A DNA stretch of 64,000 nt from Acanthaster planci (Eukaryota > Echinodermata > Asteroidea > Valvatida > Acanthasteridae): positions 1,529,132 to 1,593,131 of the forward strand of contig NW_019091416.1 in NCBI RefSeq assembly GCF_001949145.1, read 5' to 3'. Below the pieces are notes generated by a model. The model had not been told where the DNA came from. It did not search any database and saw nothing but the letters and a program-made list of their open reading frames with translations. The translations under genes and the position numbers were made by a program. Below are positions 27,030-38,900 of this stretch, piece after piece. Positions within the stretch are counted from its first letter, which is position 1. Every line of letters starts with the position of its first letter.

Positions 27030-29258
27030 ATTTTCAGTAAGGTATTTTACTCGCGGGGGAACTGAAAATTAGAAATGATTTGGATGAAAGGAGAAATGGG
27101 TGAGTGGTTCTTAATTAGGATTGTTTCCGGGACGCTGTAAAGGGGTAAATGAAACACATGTGAAAGCCGGGTCTTTCAATAGGTATTTCCCTGCACGTTC
27201 GAGGTCATCACAGACCATGACTGCTGTGAAATTGGTAACTGCAAATTAGGAACAGAATCTAACACATCGGAAGGTTTACCGTCATGCCCGCTCGTAAGCT
27301 CAGTAACAGCGCTCGTTCAAACAACGTGTATTTTGTTAATTTCACACACTCTGTATAATTTCAAAAATGATGCTGTGCATGTTTTGGGCAAATAAGACAA
27401 ACTAATCATTGTGATTGATTGATTGATTGCACTGTCATTGCACTGGATTAATGCTGGTAAAATTCTAAGTACGTTTCGGACAGTGTTGAATGGCACCTCT
27501 AATTTAATACAGTTGGGAATTAAGTGAAAGAAGTCAAAATGCTAATCTTCATGTGGCTTCAAACTTTAGTCGTTCGTGAACATCCATCCAGGCTCCTCTG
27601 CCGAAATTAGCAGTGTAAAACAAAAGTGATAACCACTCATCCGACAAGGAAAACTTAAAGAAATACAAAGAGACAGAGACTGTGCTTTTCGAACGACAGC
27701 CGCTGATATCCACAAAGGATGTCAGAGGATGAAAAGATTTGACCTAACAAACAAAAGATTAAACTCCTTGGTTTGCGCTTCACCTGAGGGCCCCAATGCC
27801 AATGTCTGCATGTTCCTCCTTGAAACCGATAGAGGGCGCAACATGGGTAAGGTTAGCATGTACTACTGTAGCAAGTCCTCAGATTAAAAAAAGGTAAAAA
27901 CATTTCCATTGTGGCTGTGGTTTTTATACCAAGATTTCACTGAAATCGATGTAGTTTATAGAATGTTTTTGTAAGGAAATATAATCTCTTTTATCATACA
28001 AGTTATTAAGTGTGGACTTCAAATGTACAATGGATGTAAAGGTGGTGTCATGATTGGTAGCAACTCTGTGTAATCACTAGGTAATATATTGTTGGTTAGA
28101 GGGCTTATTTTATGTAGATGTGTTTTTAAAACATGTAAAACTAAACTTGTACCTATACACACGTCGATGGAAGGACTCCTGTAGCCCAGCCACGTTGTTT
28201 TATAAATTACAAAAGCACACACAAATTGCTAGCACTTAATCATAGTAATGAATGTAAATAGTGGGTAGGCCTAACTTAATCATGTAACTACTTTTTATTT
28301 AATATTTTCCTCATTGTCCTGATGTAGTCGTATTTACGTCCAATTTCAAAGTGATTCCCAGATTTTCCTCGTAATTAAAGTTCAGTGTAAATACGGAGTA
28401 GATTTGTATTAATTTGCCATAAAATGCGATGACTTTGGAAGTATATACTCGTAAGTGTTATAATCAAATCCAACCAACAGTACTCATGGAGGAAGGACAC
28501 TGAAGGAGTTTGAACTGCCCGGGCTGTAACGTCTGGCCAATTACCGCTTCCTGCAGTTTATTTCTGGCATGCCCGTGGCCCGAGCGCAGCGAGGGCTAGC
28601 TGAGCACCACCTGTTTCACCACCATAAGACCTCTTTGTACCCTGTGATCATCGCCGCAATTTTTCGTTGGTAATCTACATCCTTAAAGCTTTGAGCACTG
28701 AAGTATAGGAAATTGAATATTCATGCCACCGTTGATGCCTCTTATGATCTGGCAACATCAAATGAAATGCTTTCGCAGTTGCTTGTATTAGGCTGTGTTC
28801 CCGATGCTTTCTTCTGGACTTATTTAGGGAATAAATAGCCAAGTTGTTTATAAGATTTTGTGTTTTATTTAAATAATTTTTAATACGGAATTTATATAAA
28901 AAAGGATTTTATGAGATCTCATGATCACACCTTGTGATGAAATAGCGCAATTTGTTAGTTATGAATTAATAATAATATTAATTACCGCTAATGGGCATAA
29001 GGGAGACATTCTCATAAGAACGTGGACAAAATTTTTCCAACTTTATTGTCCCATAATTCAATATTTCCTAATCTGATCTGAACCAAACTTTGTATGTTTT
29101 TATGTTTTCATTTTAATGTGGAAAATGTGGACGGTAGAATTCGGCCTCCTTCCGGTAGTTTAAAAATACGGAGACACTGAAATGTCTCCCTAAAAGCCAA
29201 TGTCTCCCCGATGATGAAAAATTTACCACAAAATGTCTCCCAAATGTCCTATTTGTAA

Positions 29259-29300
29259 ATATAATAATAATAATAAACAATTTATATAGCGCACTTATCC
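29259..29300 (+). repeat. (ATA)n TTTATATAGCGC interspersed repeat end
   Basis: An (ATA)n run is followed by CAATTTATATAGCGCACTTATCC. This looks like the terminal module of short interspersed elements common in aquatic invertebrate genomes. Its full extent is unclear. Confidence 0.4.
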
Positions 29301-31048
29301 GGAAAACCGATGAAGGCGCAATTCCATTAACATTAACCTAACTGTCCTGTGGTGATCAGCATGCTGTTCGCCAGTCTCAGCAAACTTTGTTCAAAGACTT
29401 TGAAAAATGATGTTTTGGAGTGACAAACTAAAATTGCAAACATTGCATGGATAATGGAAACGTGTATCAAAATTTAAAAAAAAATCACGATGGCAGATGT
29501 AAATCTAATGTTAGACTTTTTTCTCTATTTTCTGTTCACAGCGATAAGTTGTAGTTAATTGAAAAGAAAACACCGCAAATATTGCTGGAACATTACCGGT
29601 CCCATTTTGTCTGGCTAAACTGCAGGCAGTAATTAGGCATTTTTGGAATATTTACTCTTGTTCGTCTGACCGCGCGGCGATGATCATCGAGCGCTTTGAA
29701 GTGCCAGAGTTGTAACTCCAGTATCCTTCCTCCATGCATTACTTTTACTGTAGGCCTATCAGGCAACAGATGCACGACCGAAATATATTGACTTAACTAT
29801 GGGGGGCACGAGGAACACATGCCCCCAGGGGAAGTCCAGCCCATTGGTTGCTAGTCTCATTTGAAATGTTGAAATGACATTCATTAAAGGGAACGCTTTC
29901 TAATGCGCGCTCTCTGTAAGTACATTCTGGGATATTGTTATAAGATATTTTTTAATGTGATTGTATATAGTTTTAAAGTGGGCATTTCTTTGGAACTTCG
30001 TAGTCAAATGTGTCCTTGTAAAAGATAATTTATTGCAATGATTGCACTATAGTTCCGCAAAAAGAAAGTTAATGTGGAAACTGTTATTAAAGATTAGGTC
30101 GTTGACTCCGTTCAGTGATGTGTATGACATCTGGCTATGTGGACTTTGGTCACTTGAACATACCAAAAACGGTTATAGCGGTTTTGAGAACTGTTCATAC
30201 AGGAAGTAAAATGTGAAACATAGTATTTAATGCGCAAGCTAATGGCTTTAATGTGTACTCTGGCAAGTAACGTGGTGAGATCACAGTGTCACAAGTCGGA
30301 CTGTCGGACGGGAATTGCCTAATTTAGTTCCTAAAACCCGCAATCAGCTGTCTCAACTCTAAGCGGGAAAGCAGATCCCAGTCTCACCACCTTTTAAAGT
30401 ACGATGCGACCATACTAAGGTCGCGGCGCTGGTGACAGAGGCAGACAAACTTGTTCAGGGCTCAATGCGGGTGTGCTTGTCACGGTAAAAAAGTTTTTCC
30501 TCTACTGTTTTTTTGTTTTTTGTTTTTCACTGGTATGGGAAGCCTGAGTTCTTTGCATTGCTGCCATAAAAAAAGGTTGAAAGGGCAAGCTTCAATATGT
30601 CAGGACACTTTTGTTTTGCAAATGGCGTCGGGCAAAACTCGCAAAGAACTCAGACTCGTTCAGTAAATTGCATGCATTGGGAACGTATCACGACTATACC
30701 CAGTCAACAACATTTAATGTCACTGATAGCGTACTGTTGGATTAAAACAAATTCACAAGTCGGGAAACCCATCAATTCACTCTAGGGCCAGTGTAGTTAT
30801 TCAGGGTACCTATTTGTAAATTGTGAAATATACTGAACGTCACACCGTAGTGGAACCTTTTGCAAATTAAAATCAGTGTATTGATGTATTGCTCAATTCA
30901 TTATTTGTTACAAGTAAAGAAATGACAAATAAACAATAAACGGCTAAGGTGAATTTTCTTTGACCTAGAGTGCACAGACGTGGTCTAACTTGCTCGTGTT
31001 TAAACTTTCAGTGGAAGAGCCCACCAATAAGAACATACTTTATTGGAG

Positions 31049-31069
31049 ATATATATATATATATATATA
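31049..31069. repeat. (AT)n microsatellite
   Basis: About ten uninterrupted AT dinucleotides. Confidence 0.9.
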
Positions 31070-31208
31070 CGCAATCGTACGCATGAAGCCAAACCACGGT
31101 GGTTGTGTTTGTATTGCGTACGTCCAATGTACATGTACATTAGTTAGACTAGCGTTGCAGCCGTTCATCGGTATATTAACAGTAAAAACACCGCCAACTT
31201 GTGTGAAT

Positions 31209-31283
31209 TGCGGTAGTCAAGCGGTTATAGCATAATGGTTTGTGATGAATGTGGTATGGGCTCGAATCCTGGGTCGAAATTGC
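31209..31283 (+). repeat. tRNA-derived SINE head
   Basis: An A-box match TAGTCAAGCGG and a near B box GGCTCGAATCC are about 45 nt apart. Flanks do not form an acceptor stem and the D and anticodon arms are poor, so it is read as a SINE head or tRNA relic. Confidence 0.45.
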
Positions 31284-31456
31284 AGGCAGAGAGGTGTTTT
31301 TTTTAAGGAAAATAAAGCCCGAATGTTATAGGAGCCTAATTTCACTGACACGTGAAGTTTTTATGGTTGGTTGAACATCATAGATGTCATGCATCGTGCA
31401 TGGTTGTGACCCGTGGTCACGGACTTGCAATGCCTTTGTATGAAATAGAAACCAAC

Positions 31457-31577
31457 CAGCCGACATCATTTTACCGAGCCGAATACAAATCTGCGGGTTG
31501 ACTCGCTTTATTGACGCTAGGGAGAACAAGGCGGGCATTGCCGGGCAAGGTTTGTATTCGGCTCTGTAAAATGGCTG
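31457..31577. repeat. inverted repeat, possible small MITE
   Basis: CAGCC...ATTTTACCGAGCCGAATACAAA (31457-31489) returns inverted at 31551-31577 with one short indel and one substitution. The loop is about 60 nt. No target duplication was found. Confidence 0.5.
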
Positions 31578-32601
31578 CTAGTGGATTCAATGATCTCTAG
31601 TATAAGCTGATTAAGGGCATTGCGAGTCCAGATTTTCTTATAAATGTCCGTGACCGTGGTTTGGCTTCATACGTGTGACATGACTGCATATGGGCCTATA
31701 GCTCCTTATTGTCCAGTTCTGTCAACTTTAAACATCAAACATCGTTTTCTCGTGTTCCTCCATGACACCGCCCCCCCCCATATCCCGTTCTCGAATTCTT
31801 ACCTAGCGAAGCCCACTCATGTATTCAACTTCCGTGTATTCAACACGCCCGCCCCCGACTGGGATCTTTGAGTGTCCCAGTGACACAGTTTTGCGGTGAA
31901 ATATCTGCCCTTTATGTTGCAGCCAATCTGAGCCAAATCTGTTCGCACGGACGTAATTTAGAAGTAGATAAATCCCGGATTTTACAAAGGACTTTGCATG
32001 CCCGACTGTTTATGTTGCAGATCACCACGGTTCCGGATCTAGAACGCCACCGTGACGCCTCTGGCCAGCGTACGTGTCACTCTATGTTTACTGCATGTAT
32101 GTTTTAAGCTGTCAGAGGCTGGTCAAAAAGCATTCCGTAAATATCGATGATGGGGGAACTGTTGCCTGTTATTGTCAAGGATTTCAATTTTCTTTGGGGC
32201 CTTGCAGACTTTCAGATCTGCTGGGTGAACGATCGAGGTATAGAATTTTGGATGACGCATATTTACCGCCAAAATGCACCCTGGCATGGAGGACTTGATA
32301 GGGGGCGCTGTGACAAGCGTCACACACTTCAAAAAGGGAGGTTATTAATCAAAAGTGTGAAATTTTTCTCACCACGGTGGTGTCTCATCAGTCCGTTTCC
32401 ACTTCGTTGCCAGCGAAGAGCAGTAGCAAAGACACAGCACAGGGTACACTCTTCACGTAGCCGTTAAGTCCTTTCCGAAACTAGAATGAACTGAGTAGTG
32501 CAACCGCGTGCTCCCTCTGACGCCACAGGGCAAACACTACACAATAATACATGTACATTGTACATGTACGCTTACATGGGTACATGCCATTTTATGGGTG
32601 T

Positions 32602-33012
32602 AGTCCACTAATTCGAGCCAAAAAGCAGTTTAAAATCGGCATTGTTCGGCGTCCAATAACATGCGTACCAACATCCCTGAGGTATCTGAAACACACGTTA
32701 AATTATTGTATGGTCCCTAATCTTTCAATTTCTTTTCAATTGCCTGTCGGTTAACCGATAACATTTTGAATTATTCCCACAAAACAAAATTACCTCCCGA
32801 AAAGTGTATTTTTCCGGAGTCTGCTTGCAGCATTTTTCAAGTGGCAACCCTCAACTTTCTCAGGCACTTAGGACCATTTTTCAACCATATTTTTTAGCAA
32901 TTCTACCAAGGATGAAAGCCCAAAGACCCGGGAAGTTGATTCTGGCAAAGATTTACACAATCTCACCATTTTGGGGGCCATACAATCTCCTTTTTCAAGA
33001 TACTGCGGGCCA
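32602..33012 (+). repeat. 412-bp interspersed repeat, copy 1
   Basis: Collinear with 50208-50620 over its whole length at an estimated 80% identity. Shared landmarks are GGTCCCTAATCTTTCAATTTC, CCCACAAAACAAAAT, TTTTTCAAGTGGCAACCCT and TTTACACAATCTCACCATTTT. It contains no convincing open frame. Confidence 0.85.
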
Positions 33013-33089
33013 CTTTTAATGCTGATGAGCCGGCCAGGAATTCTCACTTGAATTAATAGCTGCACCCTTATGGGTCCTCTANCAAAGCG

Positions 33090-33620
33090 GGGGGGGGGGT
33101 TCTCTCCGTCTCATACCTTGCTGCATATGGGGTCCTCCATGGGCTCCAGACTAAGTCGGTGTCTTTATTGTTAGACTCTCAAACTGCCTGGTTGTACCCG
33201 GCAAGATATGGGACTCAAGACCCCCCCCCATCAGATGTTTGACAAGAATTCCTGAGAATCCGGTCAAACAACCATAGAGCCAGGAACAGACACAAAGGTA
33301 CATTTGATGCAAACCGCGAGACAGAGAGAACCCCCCTGCTTTGTATTGGTCATTGTCTGGCATGAATCTGGGGAATTCCTTTCAGACATCTTGGAGGGAT
33401 GTGTTAAGTAACAATAGTCTGGAATGTGTATAGGGGTTGGACATGTTGGGGGGTACCCCTCTGTCTCATTTCTTGCTGGGTATAGGAATTCTTTTCAGTC
33501 ATCTAGGAGGATGTGTGGAGTAACAACAGGCTAGAATGTGTATAGGGATTGGACTTGTGTGTGGGGGGGGGGTTGCCCCTCTGTCCCATCTCGCGCCTGT
33601 ATAAAGGGGGGGGGGCTCTC
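33090..33620 (+). repeat. G-rich tandem repeat, period about 113 bp
   Basis: Units starting GGAATTC at 33372 and 33485 share GGATGTGT, GTAACAA and AATGTGTATAGGG(A/G)TTGGAC followed by a run of G. Degenerate and partly inverted copies extend upstream to about 33090. A dispersed copy sits at 19692-19850. One ambiguous base is at 33082. Confidence 0.75.
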
Positions 33621-34948
33621 CGTCCATATTTAGTTTCAAACGTGCTAGGTCGAATGGTCTACTCCTATTTATACAGGGACTCGGTAAGTCTTTTGCGAGT
33701 TAAAGCTTAATAAAATCTGGTACAATGAGTTTTTTGCAATTCATGTGAACATAATTGAATTGAAAGACACTGTTGCTACACCTTGCGATTTGGGGAAAGC
33801 TTGTGCTTACATGTAGTTACACGATTATGAAACGCCTTGCAAAATAACACAGTTCTCTATGGATACGACGGGGAAAAAAGAACCAGTCTATTCCAGAGCT
33901 GGTGGTTGCTACAGCAACGGTCTTTAGCCTGGGGGATTCAAATTATGTTTATGCACAATCAGGTAACTCAGTGTACTAGATTTTATTTAAATTTCACTCG
34001 CAAAAAGGCTTATTCATGCCATAAGTTTCAAGTATTCCTTTTTATGTACACGTAGAGACGAAACAACTCTTTTGGTGAAAAATATACATTAGCCGACCTC
34101 GCATTCATTTCTTTTGCCTCAGCAAATCGCTGAAGTCTTGATAAATTCTCCTTAAATATGATTTATTTCATATTGCAACGGGGTTGAAGTCAAATTTTAC
34201 CCAGCAGAAGCAATAACACAGATGCACAGAAAACACAATCAAAATGACAACCATATATACTGTATTTTCTCCACTAGGAATTTCCATTTATTGAACACCA
34301 ACTCATTTCCAAGTGGTCAACAAGAAGAATATGTACATGTTTGAGGACTGAGAGAAGGGTTTTCGCATTAGAGCAGCAAATTTTTTTTTACAGCCAAGCA
34401 AGGGAGTAGCATTGTATAAACATGCAGGAACACACATAAAGAAGTTTCCACAATCTGCTTAAAAGAAAAGTAAAAAATAAAAAGGAAAATACCAGCAATC
34501 TTGCAAAAGCTGCCCGTTTCAAAGGGTGTTTTGGTAGACATTATCAGCCAAGACATATCCACGCCAATTCCGGCATGACATGCATTCTATTATCATGTGG
34601 ATATTTTCTGGCTCCAATATCTCTCCTAATTACTTCAAGACTAAACTTTGTAAGGGCATTTTTTTGATACAAGAATTGTGCCTTTCAATATAAATTGTAC
34701 ATTGTAGATAAGAATTTATTGAAATGGAGCCATAACTTCCCCTTTCAAGCATTCCAATAATGTGTATCCTATCTGTATGGCTAAATGTACAGCTGACTAG
34801 TAATTTCAGTAACATTCTCCTATCAGAGGGAGGGTACAAATCTTCACATTTTGTTTCTTTTACCTACCGGTAATATGAAAGCAGTAAATGTAAATTTAGT
34901 AAATAGGAGTATACCACATCACAAAATACAAACATGGAAATGGAGCTT

Positions 34949-34954
34949 TTTATT
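34949..34954 (-). terminator. candidate LUC7L polyadenylation signal
   Basis: TTTATT on the plus strand reads AATAAA for the LUC7L transcript, about 520 nt after its stop codon. Further AATAAA sites lie near 34709 and 34273, so the true end is undecided. Confidence 0.35.
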
Positions 34955-35470
34955 CCTTTTGATGTACTACAGGTCATCAAAAATTCGGACATTAAGATCA
35001 AGCTTAGATGCTGCAATAAACACAGAAAATGGAAAAAAAAAGATTACCAGGATTCAGAAACCCCATCCACGCTTTACACAAATAACAAATATGTCCTGTC
35101 AACGTCTATGAAACTTTTTAGTGCGAACGTAACGGCCTTTACCTTTTGCAAAAAGGAAATAATTTCCCTCAAAACTTAGATTGAAAATAATAGAGCAATT
35201 CCAGAACCCAAAGGAAGTCACAGAAAGTTAAACCCCTTATTTCATTTTTTGTGAATGAGGTAGGATTGAAGTACAATGTGCATTCAAATAACAGATATGT
35301 TTGAGAAACTCAACTTATTTAATTCTATGGAAAGCAGCCTAATGCAAACTTCACTGTTAATCTGTCTCCTTTTCTCATAAAAAAATGAAATTCAACCAAC
35401 TGTAAGCCTTTGGCTACAAACCTTGGTTCTATACAAGGAGAAAACTCCATGGGTGAATGCTGGGTATCGT

Positions 35471-35903
35471 TCAGGGACTATCACTGGTTTCTCCTTCTTC
35501 CATTGCAACGTTCTCTTTCTGTGGTGAACTTTCGACTCCATTTTGGGAAACGGCGCTTGGGCTTTCCTTTGTAGGTGGAGGAACGGATAACTCGTCAGCA
35601 TCAGCTGTCTCCAGGGGGATGGGTGAAGACTCCGCCTTCTCCGACTTGGAGCGTGACTTCCGGTCGCCAGACTCTGATCGGGACCGCCTCCGCCTGTCCC
35701 TCTCATCTCTGTCCCGCCGGCGCTCACGAGATCGAGAGCGACGAGAGCGGGAGCGGGAACGAGACCTGCGGCGTCGGTCGCGGTCGCGATCACGGGAGCG
35801 AGACCTGCGACGTCGGTCGCGATCACGGGAGCGAGATCGGCGGCGGCGGTCGCGGTCTCGAGAGCGGGACCGGCGGCGTCTGTCTCGGGAGCGCGATCGT
35901 GAC
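35471..35903 (-). CDS. LUC7L: LUC7L exon 9 (RS domain and C-terminus)
   Basis: Acceptor ATTATTAAG|GTC. Encodes repeated R-S-R-S-R-D-R-D-R blocks, then an acidic Ser/Pro tail ending EEGETSDSP and TGA at 35471-35473. The GC-rich RS coding also opens a long antisense frame, which is not a gene. Confidence 0.95.
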
Positions 35904-38900
35904 CTTAATAATAAAACAAAACATTGGAGAGAATCAGTGACAGCTATGGAGTCAATTAACAACGGGCTTAGTGTAAGACGGCAATCACACCCAGGCAAAT
36001 TTCTCGAGCACAAAGACACTGCAGATCCATGCTCACAATGTGTCTTGAGCAATCCAAACTACAAATATGAACCAGTGCATACAAATTTTCTTGCCATCCC
36101 TGAAAAGGTCCCCACATGCAGTCTATAGCAGTCCTAATCGTTAAATTAACGTTCACATTTTGGGTGAACAACAAAATTCACATCTGTCCCAACATGCATG
36201 TGCAGTAACTGATGTTTCTTTACTTTCCACATTAACGGGTAATTTTATGTCCCAAACAGCCCTTCTTTTTGGCACCTAACCAAAGAATGAAGCAAAGACT
36301 GACAAACTGCCAACATGTCTGCCACTCACCTACGACGGCGATCTTTAGAGCGTGATCTCGAGTGTCTTCTAGACCGAGACCTTGAGCGTTGTCTGGTTGT
36401 TCGAGAACGAGACCGAGAGCGCGAACGAGACCTCCTTCTGTGATGAGAGAAAATCAACGGAAAAGAAATAAATTACGAAAGGTGACAAGTATCAGCGATT
36501 ACACTGCCTAGTCTACGATAGGTTATCAGAACCTGATGGAAAAGTAAATCTGACAAATTATACAGGCTTTGTTTCCCTATAAAATGGCCAGCTAGGGTGA
36601 TTGTTGTTTAGGTCAATTACCTCAAAGCAAAAAAAAAAAAAAGCCTTGGAGTTCCTTCATATCCAATGAAACTATTCTATAAGGGGACTAGCTTCGACTT
36701 TCTGCAAGCTCCACAGACCTGGGAAACCAAATCAGGTTTTGTCCAGAGCCTGAAAGTAGGAGAAGAGAAGCCTCAATGTACCTTGTTAAGGCCTGACATT
36801 GGCCCAACAGTTTATATGAAAAACCTGCAATCAGGCTTTTGCCTAGAAACTACCAACCCTGCATCTGTAGACAGTTGCATTTTAGAAAGGTTATGTTTAA
36901 CCTACTTAGCTGTATACAGACTACAGACCCCTCACAATCCCTACGACACCCCATACACAATCCCTACGACACCCCTACACAATCCCTACTACACCCCTAC
37001 ACAATCCCTACGACACCCCATACACAATCCCTACGACACCCCTACACAATCCCTACTACACCCCTACACAATCCCNNNNNNNNNNNNNNNNNNNNNNNNN
37101 NNNNNNNNNNNNNNNNNNNNNNNNNNNNNNNNNNNNNNNNNNNNNNNNNNNNNNNNNNNNNNNNNNNNNNNNNNNNNNNNNNNNNNNNNNNNNNNNNNNN
37201 NNNNNNNNNNNNNNNNNNNNNNNNNNNNNNNNNNNNNNNNNNNNNNNNNNNNNNNNNNNNNNNNNNNNNNNNNNNNNNNNNNNNNNNNNNNNNNCAATCC
37301 CTGCGACACCCCCTACACAATCCCTACGACACCCCCTACAAAATCCCTACAACACCCCCTACACAATCCCTACGACACCCCCTACACAATCCCTACGACT
37401 AAGAGAAAACAAAACAAGGGCCTCTCTTCTGCCAAGGTAAGACAGAAAGAGACACAATGTACATATATGCAAGACATCCACAGACAAGGAAGTAGGAAAA
37501 CAAATGAAACTAATTTACTGTTTTGTTTCTGAGTTTCTGACCTGCGTTCTCTACGTTCCTTCTCCCGTTCTCTCTCTCGCTCCAGACGTTCTTGTTCCTG
37601 TGTCTTCCTCCGTTCAGCTCGCTCAGCTTCATATGCTTCCTTTTTCTCAGCAACTCGAGTCTGTTTTGGATTTAAAGGGAAAGGGAAAGATTACATTGAT
37701 TTATTTCTCAGATGCTGCCTTTGTAATGAAGACAAAACCCTTGTTGAATATACGTAATAATTTAGAATTCCATGAAAAATGCAGTTATGTAATCTTTATC
37801 TTTTATTAGACACATTCACAACAATTATATTTGTGCTCCAAAAATGAGTCAATTGTGTAGATGGCCCACTGTGCTAAAGCACGATCAGACCGATTAGGGG
37901 AAAGCCCCAGTTGAAGAAAATGCCCGAGCTATAGCAAATCCAAGCACTCACTCGCAAGTCCTGCAGCTTCTCCCGGATCTCGATGAAGCCCAGGTGGAGT
38001 TTGCCACCAAAGTGATCGGCCAGCCTTCGGTCGTTGTCTTGCAGCCCCAGGTAGGCCGAGCAGACCTCGCAGACGCGCAGCTTCTGCTGCTGGTAAGTGG
38101 ACGCTGGCATGGAATTCTTGTATTCCTCCTGCAGGGGAAAATGAACATGATGGAGCAACGGTGATGTTGGGGGGGGGGAGGTGCCTGCGAAAGGGACAAG
38201 GGCAGATAGTGGGCCGATGATGGGACAAATGGGACTGTGTCCTCCTCGTAACAATGGACCTTTCCCATGAAATACATAAATAAGGCGGGCGCATGCGCAT
38301 TACCACCACTGGTTTGCAAAGTTGCTTTGATCAATGATGTAACAATACAAATCTCCATGCGAGCGCAACTATGGGCATATACACGCCATTTCTGTACTAG
38401 TACAGTTTGACATGAGTGCCAAACAAAGACAAGGAATTGTTACTCCATAACCTCAGGACACTGAAACTACACTTAGTTTCGAGAAAAGCCTGCTGAAGTG
38501 TCAGACAAAGGCTGTACTGCGGTTTTGATTGACCTTCAACAGGCCAGGTTATGGTTTGGTTTGAGCATGATCAGAGCAGCTCTCCTACACTGCTAGACTT
38601 GAATCAAGTTGGACTTGCATTGCCATCCCTTCAGACTGTACGCACGGTCGTCCACTTGGCCCAACAGCTCGCATAACCCTTATAAGGTGCCATCGTTTGA
38701 TAGCCTTTATTGTACAACATGTGTCATACGTCACCAGTCATTAAGTCTGACTTGATGGCTAAGCCAATCGGAACCCTCGTTGGTAATATGCAGTTATTAA
38801 TAATTGCATATCAATGATCTTGCATAATGTGTACAGAATTTCCACGTATCAAAGTAGTAAGATTTGTTGATTCATTCATCATGATTATAATGCAGGTATG

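Larger units (their letters stand above)
26321..34940. other. globin 3' UTR and globin-LUC7L intergenic region
   Basis: No gene is recognised and there is no second globin. An AATAAA at 27024-27029 is a candidate globin poly(A) signal, and another AATAAA lies near 28842. Repeats here include a TTTATATAGCGC module (29259-29300), an (AT)n tract, a tRNA-like SINE (31209-31283), an inverted repeat (31457-31577), one copy of a 412-bp interspersed repeat and a G-rich tandem repeat. Both genes point into this region (convergent), so it holds both 3' ends. Confidence 0.6.

Noticed and set aside
31209-31283. Possible tRNA gene
   Set aside because: A and B boxes are present but acceptor and anticodon stems do not pair; better explained as a SINE head.
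35457-36128. 223-codon plus-strand frame rich in Arg/Glu/Ser
   Set aside because: It is the antisense of the LUC7L RS exon. RS codons read as similar charged codons on the other strand, and the sense exon has correct splice sites and phase.
36666-37532. 288-codon plus-strand frame across the minisatellite
   Set aside because: Most of it is the tandem repeat and N bases translated; it lies in a LUC7L intron and matches no family.
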